Source: Casp-actino8 sp039800005 (lineage in GTDB: Bacteria; Actinomycetota; Acidimicrobiia; Acidimicrobiales; Ilumatobacteraceae). From it: a stretch of 64,000 nt of DNA. Below are positions 33,763 to 41,921 of the stretch, piece by piece (position 1 is the first letter of the stretch; every line of letters begins with the position of its first letter). The notes under the pieces were generated by a model, which saw only the letters and a list, made by a program, of their open reading frames with translations, had not been told where the DNA came from and ran no database searches. The translations under genes and the position numbers were made by a program. The stretch spans positions 56,160 to 120,159 of the forward strand of contig JBDLRN010000031.1 in assembly GCA_039800005.1 (NCBI GenBank). The letters run 5' to 3'.

Positions 33763-34536
33763 GTGCGAATCGCCACGTGGAACGTCAACTCGTTGCGCGC
33801 GCGTCTGCCGCGGGTCGAGGAGTGGATCGCCGACGTTCGTCCGGACGTGCTGTGTCTTCAGGAGACCAAGATGGCCGAGGATGCATTTCCTCACCTGGCC
33901 TTCGAGCAATTGGGCTACGAATGCGTGCATCACGGACAGGGTCAGTGGAACGGTGTGGCCATCGTGTCGCGCGTCGGACTCGTCGATCCGGTTCGGGGTT
34001 TCGCCGACGGCGTCGAGGCCGATCCCGAAGCTCGCCTCGTGACGGCGACCTGTGGTGGCTTGCGCGTGAGTTCGGTGTACGTGCCGAACGGCCGCTCGCT
34101 CGACGATCCGCACTACGTCTACAAGTTGGCGTGGATGAAGCGACTACTGGCTCACCTCGAGGCCAACGAGACGGCGTCGTCCGACGTCGTCGTGACCGGT
34201 GACTTCAACATCGCACCCGACGATCGCGACGTGTACGACCCGACCAAGTTCGTGGGAGCCACTCACGTGAGTGATGCCGAGCGCCATGCGTTGCAGGCAC
34301 TCGAGGCGTGGGGTCTAGTCGATCTCTTCCGTCGTCATCACGACCAGGGAGGCCTGTACTCCTGGTGGGACTATCGATCGGGTGACTTTCATCAAGGTCG
34401 CGGACTTCGTATCGACCTCGTCCTCGGAACCGAGTCGGTGGCCAGCCGGACGCGCTGGAGTATCGTCGATCGCAACGCTCGCAAAGGACAGCAGCCGAGC
34501 GATCACGCTCCCGTTCTGGTGGATCTCGATGACTGA
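33763..34536 (+). CDS. xthA: exodeoxyribonuclease III
   Basis: 257 aa AP endonuclease/3'-5' exonuclease of the ExoIII family, acting in base excision repair. Motifs: RIATWNVNSLRARLPR, CLQETKM with the metal-binding Glu, GDFNIAPDDRDVYDP, YSWWDYRSGDFHQGRGLRIDLVL and the C-terminal SDHAPV His. All catalytic positions are present. GTG start, 5 bases after the NYN-S1 stop. Its stop overlaps the thioesterase start by 8 bases, so these three genes form an operon. Confidence 0.95.
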   Translation: MRIATWNVNSLRARLPRVEEWIADVRPDVLCLQETKMAEDAFPHLAFEQLGYECVHHGQGQWNGVAIVSRVGLVDPVRGFADGVEADPEARLVTATCGGLRVSSVYVPNGRSLDDPHYVYKLAWMKRLLAHLEANETASSDVVVTGDFNIAPDDRDVYDPTKFVGATHVSDAERHALQALEAWGLVDLFRRHHDQGGLYSWWDYRSGDFHQGRGLRIDLVLGTESVASRTRWSIVDRNARKGQQPSDHAPVLVDLDD

Positions 34537-35269
34537 CAAATCGCCGACGAACAATGATCAGATGACCGAACGCGGTGAGAACATCCGCCGCGCCCTGCTC
34601 GAGATTCCGGAAAATCGCGACACCATGTACGAAGCGGCAACGGGACGCGTGCGTCTCGCCGATTCGTTGCGACAGGCCCTGCAACATGCCGCCACATCCA
34701 CCGCCGCCGACGACACGGTGGCTCGCGCAGCGGATCTCATCGAAGAAGCGGTGCGGATTCTCGAACCCGGACCGCATGGGCGCGACTACCACGGCTCGGC
34801 GGAAGGATCGGTCGGCGGAGTGCCGCACGGCTTCACCAGCCACAGTCCGGTCACCGGTCCTCTGAACGCCGTGGCGTCGATCGTGTCACTGTCGTCGACC
34901 GACACCGAAGTCGTCGCCGAAGTCGTCTACGGCGACGCGTACGAGGGTCCGCCGGGCCATCTGCACGGCGGTTTCGTGGCGGCGATCTTCGACGAGGTGC
35001 TCGGTTTCGCGCAGGCTCTCTCGGGCGCACCCGGTATGACCGGCCGACTCGAGATCACTTATCGATCGCCCACACCGCTGCACACACCCTTGCGAGTGGC
35101 CGGTCGATTCGAGAAGGTCGAGGGTCGCAAGATCTTCACCACCGGGACCATTCACGTCGGTGATCGCCTCTGTGCCGAAGCGAAGGGACTGTTCATCTCG
35201 GTTCGGCCGGAACGCTTCGGACAACTCGACGAACTGCGCCAGGAGAATCAGGCGCGTTCGACCGACTGA
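34529..35269 (+). CDS. PaaI-like hot-dog thioesterase
   Basis: 246 aa. The C-terminal half is a PaaI/4HBT hot-dog domain with GHLHGGFVAAIFDEVLGFA (the helix carrying the catalytic acid) and LEITYRSPTPLHTPLRV. An N-terminal helical extension of about 100 residues is unusual for simple thioesterases but known in acyl-CoA thioesterase relatives. The ATG at 34529, inside the xthA end, is preceded by GGTGGA; an ATG at 34562 is an alternative. Its last 22 bases overlap the convergent helicase gene. Substrate: probably a medium or aromatic acyl-CoA. Confidence 0.88.
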   Translation: MTDKSPTNNDQMTERGENIRRALLEIPENRDTMYEAATGRVRLADSLRQALQHAATSTAADDTVARAADLIEEAVRILEPGPHGRDYHGSAEGSVGGVPHGFTSHSPVTGPLNAVASIVSLSSTDTEVVAEVVYGDAYEGPPGHLHGGFVAAIFDEVLGFAQALSGAPGMTGRLEITYRSPTPLHTPLRVAGRFEKVEGRKIFTTGTIHVGDRLCAEAKGLFISVRPERFGQLDELRQENQARSTD

Positions 35270-37185
35270 CGAACGATCTCGAGCAGTCGCTCACCGAACC
35301 GGTTCACCACGATCGGACCCACGCCCTTCACCGCCGACAGCTCGTCGAGCGACATCGGTCGGCGACGGGCGATCTCGGTCAGTGTGCGATCGGCGAAGAT
35401 CAAGGTCGGTGCCACTCCCGACACCCTCGCGGTTCTCAGTCGCCACTCGGTCAGGTCGTCGAGGAGTGGGTCACCGGAGGACCGTGGCGCGTCGCGTCGG
35501 GCTCGCTGACCGGCGAGGAAGTCGTCCGACGGCGGTGCTGGGGGTGGAGCGCTCGGAAGGTCGGCGAGGAACGACGAAGGTTGGGTGTTTCGACCACGGC
35601 GTCGTGACGCCGCCGTGAACACCAGACGGTCGGAGGCCCGCGTGATGGCGACGTAGGCGAGCCGGTGCTCCTCGGCCAGGGCCTCGTCGGAACGGGCCGA
35701 CGAATGGGGGACCAATCCCACTTCGCATCCGACCACCACGACCGCGTACCACTCACGACCCTTGGCGGCGTGGAAGGTCAGGAGCTCCACGGCGTCGTCG
35801 TTCCGGTCGTTCTGGAACGGCCGATTGGTGCGCACCCACGCCATGAAGCCGAGTCCGTCGTGTCCGCCGTCGGCGAGGAATTCGTCGACGGCATCGGCCA
35901 CCCGACGGCGAGCCACGATGGCGCGTTCGTCGAGATCGGTCGACGCCTCGCGTGCGTCGTGACTCCACATGGCGAGGCGATGGCGATTCGGTTGCTCGCC
36001 CGCCGACCGCACGGCCATCTGCACGGGATCGGACGCCGCTGCTCCGCTCAGGACCGCGGGTACGCCCACGGCGGTGAGGGCCTCGTGAATGGCGGGCAAC
36101 TGCGCATTGGTGCGCGCCAGTACTGCCACGTCGCGCCAACGACCGAACGTCGGTTTCACGTCGGCGACGATCTGGGCCACGCCAGCCGCCTCGAGCGTGT
36201 CGTCGGCGAACGTGTACGACACCGGTGCGACACCCGATGCTCGGGCCGAGACCAACGTCGGCGTCGGTTGGGGATCGGCGGCCAACACGCTCAACCCGGT
36301 GGTCACGATTTCGGGTGTGCATCGGTGATTGGTGTCGAGACGCACGATCTCGACACCCGGGAAGTAGCGCTCGACGTCGCGCAGGAAACGCGGATCGGAC
36401 CCGTTGAAGCCATAGATCGCCTGGGAGGGATCGCCGACGAGAGTGAGATCGGTTCGATCGCCGAGAAGGGTGGTGAGGACGTCGTACTGCAGCGGGTTGA
36501 GGTCCTGGGCTTCGTCGACGTAGAAGTGGCGCAGGCGCCACCGGATCGCCGCGGCATACGCGGGATCGTTCATCGTCTCGATCACCAGGTCGAGGAGATC
36601 GTCGAGGTCGACGATGCCACGGCGTCTCTTCAGCGTGTCGACATCGGACATGATCCGCGCAACATCGCGTCCCGTGAACGATCGCCCTTCTCGTTTGGCC
36701 GCGGTTGTGTACTGGTCGGCAGTGATGCGCCGAGCACGCGCCCAGTCGATCTCCTGGACCAGGTCGTGCAGACGCCCGCGTTGCTTCTCGCCGAGGACCT
36801 CGGCCACCAATCGAGTTCGATCCGAGACGACGGTGGGATGACGACGTCCGTCGTCGTCCCATTTCTGGCGGAGCAGACCGAGGCACACCGCGTGGAAGGT
36901 GCCCGCCAACGGAGTGTCGTCGAGCCCGAAAGACGTGAGTCGACGGCGCAGTTCGTGAGCCGCCTGTCGAGTGAAGGTCAGCACCACCGAGTGGCGGGCA
37001 TCGGCCGACCCGACCAGGGCGCGGTGGGCCACCCGGCGCGTGAGAACCGAGGTCTTGCCCGATCCCGCTCCGGCGATCACGGCGAGCAGCGGTGCCGCCG
37101 AGGTGACGGCTCGGAGTTGAGCATCCTCCAGCCCGGACAGGACGTCACCGGCCACGTCCCGGACGGTCTCGGCGTCGTCACTCAT
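35248..37185 (-). CDS. UvrD/Rep-family helicase with HRDC domain (UvrD2-like)
   Basis: 645 aa superfamily 1A DNA helicase. Walker A GAGSGKT is at 39-45, motif II is VDEAQDLNP, motif III GDPSQAIYGFNG, motif V LLTFHAAKGREW and motif VI YVAITRASDRLVF. The last ~75 residues are an HRDC domain (MSLDELSAVKGVGPIVVNRFG). Mycobacterial UvrD2 has this layout plus a tetracysteine module, which is missing here. The ATG at 37185 is supported by TAACCT 7 bases upstream. It is divergent from the PH/SHOCT gene and overlaps the thioesterase 3' end by 22 bases. Confidence 0.92.
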   Translation of the reverse strand: MSDDAETVRDVAGDVLSGLEDAQLRAVTSAAPLLAVIAGAGSGKTSVLTRRVAHRALVGSADARHSVVLTFTRQAAHELRRRLTSFGLDDTPLAGTFHAVCLGLLRQKWDDDGRRHPTVVSDRTRLVAEVLGEKQRGRLHDLVQEIDWARARRITADQYTTAAKREGRSFTGRDVARIMSDVDTLKRRRGIVDLDDLLDLVIETMNDPAYAAAIRWRLRHFYVDEAQDLNPLQYDVLTTLLGDRTDLTLVGDPSQAIYGFNGSDPRFLRDVERYFPGVEIVRLDTNHRCTPEIVTTGLSVLAADPQPTPTLVSARASGVAPVSYTFADDTLEAAGVAQIVADVKPTFGRWRDVAVLARTNAQLPAIHEALTAVGVPAVLSGAAASDPVQMAVRSAGEQPNRHRLAMWSHDAREASTDLDERAIVARRRVADAVDEFLADGGHDGLGFMAWVRTNRPFQNDRNDDAVELLTFHAAKGREWYAVVVVGCEVGLVPHSSARSDEALAEEHRLAYVAITRASDRLVFTAASRRRGRNTQPSSFLADLPSAPPPAPPSDDFLAGQRARRDAPRSSGDPLLDDLTEWRLRTARVSGVAPTLIFADRTLTEIARRRPMSLDELSAVKGVGPIVVNRFGERLLEIVRQSVERA

Positions 37186-37192
37186 CGGGTCG

Positions 37193-37198
37193 AGGTTA
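37193..37198 (-). promoter_or_regulatory. -10 hexamer TAACCT for the helicase gene
   Basis: It lies 7 bases before the ATG at 37185. Confidence 0.45.
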
Positions 37199-37199
37199 G

Positions 37200-37228
37200 G
37201 TCGCCGAGGCTCGACCGGGCTCGGCGAC
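37200..37228. promoter_or_regulatory. inverted repeat between divergent -10 elements
   Basis: Perfect 9-base arms GTCGCCGAG / CTCGGCGAC flank an 11-base spacer. It fills the space between the helicase -10 (37193-37198) and the PH/SHOCT -10 (37237-37242), a natural place for a shared operator. Confidence 0.4.
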
Positions 37229-37236
37229 GTCCCGAC

Positions 37237-37242
37237 TAACGT
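37237..37242 (+). promoter_or_regulatory. -10 hexamer TAACGT for the PH/SHOCT gene
   Basis: It lies 6 bases before the ATG at 37249. Confidence 0.45.
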
Positions 37243-37248
37243 CGAACC

Positions 37249-37875
37249 ATGCCCTATCCGCGCCGGTTGCTCAACGACGGTGAAGAGGTCGCCCTCGACA
37301 TCAATCCCCATTGGTGGTTCTTCGCCCAGCCGGTGGCGGCTCTGGTCGTGAGCGGTGTTCTCTTCCTCTGGTTGCTCGCCGCGCTCGGCGACGCCACGTG
37401 GGAGAACGTGCTCACCTGGGCCGTCGGAGTCGTCGCCCTGGTGAGCCTGATCTGGACCGGGATCCGCTGGCTCGAATGGCGCACCACCCATTTCGTGATC
37501 ACCAGCGATCGCGTCATCGCTCGACGGGGAATCATCGCGAAGAGCGGGATCGAGATCCCGCTCGAGCGCGTCAACAACGTGAGCTTCAATCAGTCGATCT
37601 TCGAACGCATCATCAACGCCGGCGACCTTCTGATCGAGTCGGGTGGCGAGGACGGCCAGCAGCGCTTCACCGACATCTTGAAGCCCGACGAGGTGCAGAA
37701 CCTCATTCACGTCCAGATGGAGGAGAACCAGCGGCGGTCGTTCGGGATCCCGGCTTCGGCCTTCGATCGCACCGACGTGGCCTCCCAACTCGAGAAGCTC
37801 GAAGGTCTTCGCGACCGCGGAACGATCACGCCCGACGAGTTCGAGCAGGAGAAGCGACGTCTGCTCGGTCAGTGA
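37249..37875 (+). CDS. bacterial PH-domain membrane protein with SHOCT tail
   Basis: 208 aa. Two hydrophobic helices (about 22-45 and 51-70) are followed by a bacterial PH (bPH2/DUF304) domain containing FVITSDRVIARRGIIAKSGIEIPLERVNNV, and a C-terminal SHOCT helix pair (QLEKLEGLRDRGTITPDEFE). The domain set suggests a membrane-anchored scaffold; no enzymatic role is indicated. TAACGT lies 6 bases upstream of the ATG. The 3' end overlaps the convergent galK-like gene by 7 bases. Confidence 0.88.
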   Translation: MPYPRRLLNDGEEVALDINPHWWFFAQPVAALVVSGVLFLWLLAALGDATWENVLTWAVGVVALVSLIWTGIRWLEWRTTHFVITSDRVIARRGIIAKSGIEIPLERVNNVSFNQSIFERIINAGDLLIESGGEDGQQRFTDILKPDEVQNLIHVQMEENQRRSFGIPASAFDRTDVASQLEKLEGLRDRGTITPDEFEQEKRRLLGQ

Positions 37876-38828
37876 TCGGCGCGCCGTAGGGCGATCACAC
37901 AACCCCCGAAACCGCCTCCGGTGAGACGCGCTCCGAGGACGTCGGACTCGGTGAGGAGTCGCTCGACGGCGGCGTCCATGACGTGGTTGGAGGTTTCGTA
38001 GTCGTACTGCATGCTGCGGTGACTTTCGGTCATGAGCGCACCCATGGCGGCGATGTCTCCTTCTCGCATCGCCTCGACGAAGGCCAACACCCGTCGATTC
38101 TCGGTGACGATGTGGCGCGCCCGACGACGAAGGATCGGGTCGGCGAGAGATTGCACGTCGGCGAGGTTCGCCTCGCGCAACGGCCCGAGGAGCGCCGTCG
38201 CTCGTTCGGCTTCGTCGACGCGAGTCGAGTACTCGCTACCCGACAGTCGTCGGGGAGCGACGAACTCGTAGGTGACACGCACCGACTCGGGCAGCGGACA
38301 GTGCCGAATCGTGAGATCGGTGCAGTCGATCAGGGTCGCCTCGTGCGGACGTCCCGAGGCGATGCACAACTGATCCATGATCCCGCACGGCACGCCCGAG
38401 GCGATGTGCTCGGCTCGTTGGCACAGACGGGCCAGTTCGACGTCGGCGACCTCGACGTCGAACAGGGCGACTCGCGCGACCGCCACTTCGAGAGCGGCAC
38501 TCGACGACAGCCCCGAGCCGATCGGCACACTGGTGGAGACCCGTCCGGCGAATCCACGTGTCGGCCGACCACTGTGAGCGATCTCGCTCAGGACTCCGGC
38601 TGCATAGCGCCCCCATGGAGGTCGCACACTCGTCGGATCATCGATCGGCAACGACAGTTCGACGGCATCGGGCTCGTCGTCCGAAACAAGTGACCAGCGT
38701 GGTTCGTCGACGAACTCGCCTGTGATCGTGGTGTGCTCCTCGATGAGCATCGGGAGCACCCAGCCGCCCGTGTAGTCGGTGTGGTCACCGATCAGATTGA
38801 TCCGCCCGTGGGCCCGGACCTCGAGCAT
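37869..38828 (-). CDS. galK: galactokinase-like GHMP kinase
   Basis: 319 aa GHMP-family kinase. GRINLIGDHTDYTGGWVLP is the galactokinase signature (usually G-E-H-T-D-Y), PIGSGLSSSAALEVA is the ATP-binding motif, CGIMDQLCIASG holds the catalytic Asp, and GARLTGGGFGGCVI is motif 3. It is shorter than typical GalK (about 380 aa): it starts only eight residues before the signature, and Asp replaces Glu in it. Galactose phosphorylation is likely but a related sugar is possible. It lies 21 bases downstream of the LLM oxidoreductase on the same strand. No galT or galE is nearby. Confidence 0.8.
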   Translation of the reverse strand: MLEVRAHGRINLIGDHTDYTGGWVLPMLIEEHTTITGEFVDEPRWSLVSDDEPDAVELSLPIDDPTSVRPPWGRYAAGVLSEIAHSGRPTRGFAGRVSTSVPIGSGLSSSAALEVAVARVALFDVEVADVELARLCQRAEHIASGVPCGIMDQLCIASGRPHEATLIDCTDLTIRHCPLPESVRVTYEFVAPRRLSGSEYSTRVDEAERATALLGPLREANLADVQSLADPILRRRARHIVTENRRVLAFVEAMREGDIAAMGALMTESHRSMQYDYETSNHVMDAAVERLLTESDVLGARLTGGGFGGCVIALRRADH

Positions 38829-38849
38829 GACGATGGCGGAAGAACTCGG

Positions 38850-39758
38850 TCAGGCCAGGCCGAGCGTCGACGAGAACCGCTCGAGGGCATCGACGTCGAA
38901 GGGGGCGCGCAGGGCGAGGTTGATCTGATCGGCGCCGGCCTCGACGTATTGGCCGATCCGGTCGACGACCTGTTCGTCGGATCCGGTGAGTACACCGGGG
39001 CGAACGCCTTCGGCGAGCAGTCCGAACTGGCCGACCAGACTCTCTTCGGTCCAGGCGATGCCCAAATTCACCGTACGACGAACCTCGGACGGATCGCGAC
39101 CGACGCGCTCGCAGTGCTCGGTCAGAACTCGACTCTTGTGAGCGAACGTTTCGGGTGACACGAACGGCACGTTCCAGCCGTCGGCGTACTTCGCCGTGAT
39201 CGACAGCGTTCGCTTCTCGCCGCCACCGCCGATCCAGATCGGGATCTTGTTCTGGATCGGGCGCGGTTCGTTGCGGGCGTCCTTCAACGAGAACCACTCT
39301 CCCGAGAACGAGGTGACGTCGTCGTGCAACAGTCCGCGGACGCATTGCGCAGCTTCCTCGAGTTGGTTCATGCGAACCTTGATCTCGGGGAACGGAATTC
39401 CGTACGCGTTGTATTCCACCACCGCCCATCCGGCGCCGAGACCGAGGTCGGCCCGTCCGCCCGAGACGTGGTCGATCGCCGTGATCATCTTGGCGAGCAC
39501 GGCCGGATGGCGGTAGCCCACCGAGTACACGAGCGAACCCACTCGAACTCGTGACGTCTCGGCGGCCAGTGCGGCATGCATGGCGACCGCCTCGTAGCAC
39601 GCCGCGTCGTCAGGTTGACCGGTCGCGCCGTAGAAGTGGTCCCAGATCGAGATCCAGTCGAAACCGAGCTCCTCGATTCGATGCCACAAGGGGCGCAGAA
39701 CGTCGTACGAAGTGTGTTGCAGGCCGGTGTGCACGCCGAATTTGGTTCCCGAGAACAT
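38850..39758 (-). CDS. LLM-class F420-dependent oxidoreductase
   Basis: 302 aa luciferase-like oxidoreductase, probably F420-dependent. Motifs: KFGVHTGLQHTSYDVLRPLWHR at the N-terminus, GFDWISIWDHF, VYSVGYRHPAVLAKMITAIDHVSGGRADLGLGAGW and IWIGGGGEKRTL. The ATG at 39758 is chosen over an in-frame GTG at 39776 because TACCGT lies exactly 6 bases before it. It is upstream of the galK-like gene by 21 bases and divergent from an alpha/beta hydrolase. Substrate unknown. Confidence 0.9.
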   Translation of the reverse strand: MFSGTKFGVHTGLQHTSYDVLRPLWHRIEELGFDWISIWDHFYGATGQPDDAACYEAVAMHAALAAETSRVRVGSLVYSVGYRHPAVLAKMITAIDHVSGGRADLGLGAGWAVVEYNAYGIPFPEIKVRMNQLEEAAQCVRGLLHDDVTSFSGEWFSLKDARNEPRPIQNKIPIWIGGGGEKRTLSITAKYADGWNVPFVSPETFAHKSRVLTEHCERVGRDPSEVRRTVNLGIAWTEESLVGQFGLLAEGVRPGVLTGSDEQVVDRIGQYVEAGADQINLALRAPFDVDALERFSSTLGLA

Positions 39759-39764
39759 GGCCTC

Positions 39765-39770
39765 ACGGTA
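39765..39770 (-). promoter_or_regulatory. -10 hexamer TACCGT for the LLM/galK operon
   Basis: It lies 6 bases before the ATG at 39758 and decides that start over the GTG at 39776. Confidence 0.45.
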
Positions 39771-39826
39771 GTTCACCCGACCGAGCGCCCAACTCTCCCG
39801 GGGAATTCTGATCCGGGGCCGTCCGT

Positions 39827-39832
39827 TAGGGT
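39827..39832 (+). promoter_or_regulatory. -10 hexamer TAGGGT for the alpha/beta hydrolase gene
   Basis: It lies 6 bases before the ATG at 39839. Confidence 0.5.
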
Positions 39833-39838
39833 CGGGCC

Positions 39839-40750
39839 ATGCCCCGCGCCATCGTGCCTGCCAACATCGGTTCGGTCGAGATCGAATACGAGGAGTGGGG
39901 GGATCGCAAGGATCCGACGCTTCTCCTCGTCATGGGATTCACGGCTCAGATGATCGGTTGGCCCGATGCGTTCTGTCGACTCCTCGTCGACCGTGGATTC
40001 CATCTCGTGCGATTCGACAACCGCGACTGCGGGCTGTCGACCAAACTCGACGGGGTCGCCGTCGACGTCGATGCGGTGATGGCGGCCGCCTTCGCCGACG
40101 AGCCACCACCGCCGGTTCCGTACACGTTGTCCGACATGGCGAGAGATGCGGTGGGTCTGCTCGACCACCTCGAAGTCGAACGAGCCCACGTCGTGGGAGC
40201 ATCGATGGGTGGCATGATCGCCCAGCACGTGGCCATCGAACACCGCGCGCGTGTCACGTCGCTCGTGTCGATCATGTCGATGACCGGAGAACCGGAGTTC
40301 GGCTCGCCGATGCCCGAGGCCGCCGAAGTTCTGCTCGCTCCGCCGGCCTCCGATCGCGAGACATACGTCGCCGAATCGATCAAGTACGGCGTGTGGCAGT
40401 CGCGGCGATATTTCGACGCCGAGCAGGTCCGGGCCGACGCCGCTCGTTCGTTCGATCGCTCCTTCTATCCCGAAGGCTCGCCACGTCAGTTGGCCGCCAT
40501 CTACGCCAGTGGTCGCCGGGCCGAAGGACTCGCGAAGCTCGAAGTTCCGACGCTCGTGATCCACGGTCGCGACGACACGCTGATTCCGCCGTCGGGTGGA
40601 CACCGCACGGCCGAGTTGGTCCCGGGTTCGACACTTCTCCTCGTCGCCGACATGGGACACGATCTTCCGGCACCGCTGCAGCCCATGCTGGCCGACGCCA
40701 TCGCCGGACACGCGCGGCTCGCCGAATGGTCCCGTCACGCCGTCGGCTGA
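39839..40750 (+). CDS. alpha/beta hydrolase
   Basis: 303 aa hydrolase of the RdmC/haloperoxidase-like group. MGFTAQMIGWP forms the oxyanion loop, GASMGG carries the nucleophile Ser, HGRDDTLIP the acid and ADMGHDLP the catalytic His. FDNRDCGLST is typical of actinobacterial esterases in this group. The start is fixed by TAGGGT 6 bases before the ATG. The CoA transferase gene follows after 13 bases but has its own promoter. Substrate unknown. Confidence 0.9.
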   Translation: MPRAIVPANIGSVEIEYEEWGDRKDPTLLLVMGFTAQMIGWPDAFCRLLVDRGFHLVRFDNRDCGLSTKLDGVAVDVDAVMAAAFADEPPPPVPYTLSDMARDAVGLLDHLEVERAHVVGASMGGMIAQHVAIEHRARVTSLVSIMSMTGEPEFGSPMPEAAEVLLAPPASDRETYVAESIKYGVWQSRRYFDAEQVRADAARSFDRSFYPEGSPRQLAAIYASGRRAEGLAKLEVPTLVIHGRDDTLIPPSGGHRTAELVPGSTLLLVADMGHDLPAPLQPMLADAIAGHARLAEWSRHAVG

Positions 40751-40751
40751 A

Positions 40752-40757
40752 TACGAT
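40752..40757 (+). promoter_or_regulatory. -10 hexamer TACGAT for the CoA transferase cassette
   Basis: It lies 6 bases before the ATG at 40764, directly after the hydrolase stop. Confidence 0.45.
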
Positions 40758-40763
40758 CGGACC

Positions 40764-41921
40764 ATGGCTGGTCCTCTCTCTGGTTTTCGCATCATCGAAA
40801 TCGCCGGCATCGGTCCCGGACCGTTCGCGGCGATGCTTCTCTCCGACATGGGCGCCGAGGTCATCCGGGTGGAACGAAGTCAGGCCGTGCGCGGTCCGGC
40901 ACCCGACGCCCCCGGCGGCGACATCCTCCAACGTGGTCGTCGCAACATCGCGATCGATCTGAAGAACCCGGAGGGAGTCGAGACCCTTCTCAAGCTGGTC
41001 GAGTCGGCCGACGCTCTGATCGAAGGTTTCCGCCCCGGCGTGATGGAACGTCTCGGCGTCGGACCCGACGTGTGTCTGGCGCGCAATCCGGGTCTCGTGT
41101 TCGGTCGCATGACCGGCTGGGGCCAGATCGGCATGTACGCGCAAGCGGCCGGACACGACATCAACTACATCTCGCTCGCCGGTGCACTCGCCCATTTCGG
41201 CCGCGACGGTGAGGCGCCGGTACCGCCCATGAACATGGTGGGCGACTTCGGCGGCGGCGGCATGTTCCTCGCATACGGCGTGGTGTGCGCTCTTCTCGAG
41301 CGCACCAAGAGCGGCAAGGGCCAGGTCGTCGACGCGGCCATGGTCGACGGCACGGCGGTGCTCATGACGATGTTCTGGGCGTTCTCGCAGATGGGCGCGC
41401 ACGACGAGAACGCACGTGGGACGAATCTGCTCGACACTGGTGCCCATTTCTACGACGCTTACGAGTGCAAGGACGGCAAGTACGTGTCGATCGGGTCGAT
41501 CGAGCCGCAGTTCTACGCCGAATTGCTGAAGCTCACCGGTCTCGAGGGCGATCCCGAATTCGCTCGGCAGATGGACAAGTCGCAGTGGCCGCATCTGAAG
41601 AAGCGCATCGCCGACGTGTTCCGCACCAAGACTCGCGACGAATGGTGCTCGATCATGGAAGCCACCGACGTGTGCTTCGCACCCGTGCTCACCATGAGCG
41701 AAGCGGCCCGACATCCGCACAACGTCGAGCGCAACATGATCATCGACATCGCAGGCGTCAAGCAGCCGGCGCCGGCCCCGCGTTTCTCGCGCACCGTTCC
41801 TGAAGTCGCCGCACCGCCCGCACATCCCGGTCAGCATTCGCGAGAGATCCTCGGCGAGTGGGGCTTCGCGGCGGTCGAGATCGATCACCTGATCGCATCC
41901 GGGGCCGTCGTCGACGCGTGA
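40764..41921 (+). CDS. CaiB/BaiF CoA transferase, alpha-methylacyl-CoA racemase-like
   Basis: 385 aa class III CoA-transferase family protein closest in motifs to alpha-methylacyl-CoA racemase. AGHDINYISLAGAL supplies the His and NMVGDFGGGGM the Asp that act as catalytic bases in mycobacterial MCR; YDAYECKDGKYVSIGSIEPQFY follows. A racemase of 2-methyl branched acyl-CoAs fits the neighbouring beta-oxidation genes. Its TGA overlaps the GTG of the PIG-L gene (GTGA). The leaderless promoter lies 6 bases before the ATG. Confidence 0.92.
   Translation: MAGPLSGFRIIEIAGIGPGPFAAMLLSDMGAEVIRVERSQAVRGPAPDAPGGDILQRGRRNIAIDLKNPEGVETLLKLVESADALIEGFRPGVMERLGVGPDVCLARNPGLVFGRMTGWGQIGMYAQAAGHDINYISLAGALAHFGRDGEAPVPPMNMVGDFGGGGMFLAYGVVCALLERTKSGKGQVVDAAMVDGTAVLMTMFWAFSQMGAHDENARGTNLLDTGAHFYDAYECKDGKYVSIGSIEPQFYAELLKLTGLEGDPEFARQMDKSQWPHLKKRIADVFRTKTRDEWCSIMEATDVCFAPVLTMSEAARHPHNVERNMIIDIAGVKQPAPAPRFSRTVPEVAAPPAHPGQHSREILGEWGFAAVEIDHLIASGAVVDA

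Noticed and set aside
33426..34202. Arg-rich frame of 258 codons across the NYN-S1 tail and xthA
   Set aside because: Shifted reading of the AAG-repeat gives poly-Arg; the lysine-tail and ExoIII frames are supported by domains.
35665..37239. 524-codon plus-strand frame over the helicase
   Set aside because: Antisense to a complete superfamily 1 helicase; no start signal or motif.
40380..41888. 502-codon minus-strand frame over the hydrolase and CoA transferase
   Set aside because: It spans two real genes on the other strand and resembles no protein family.
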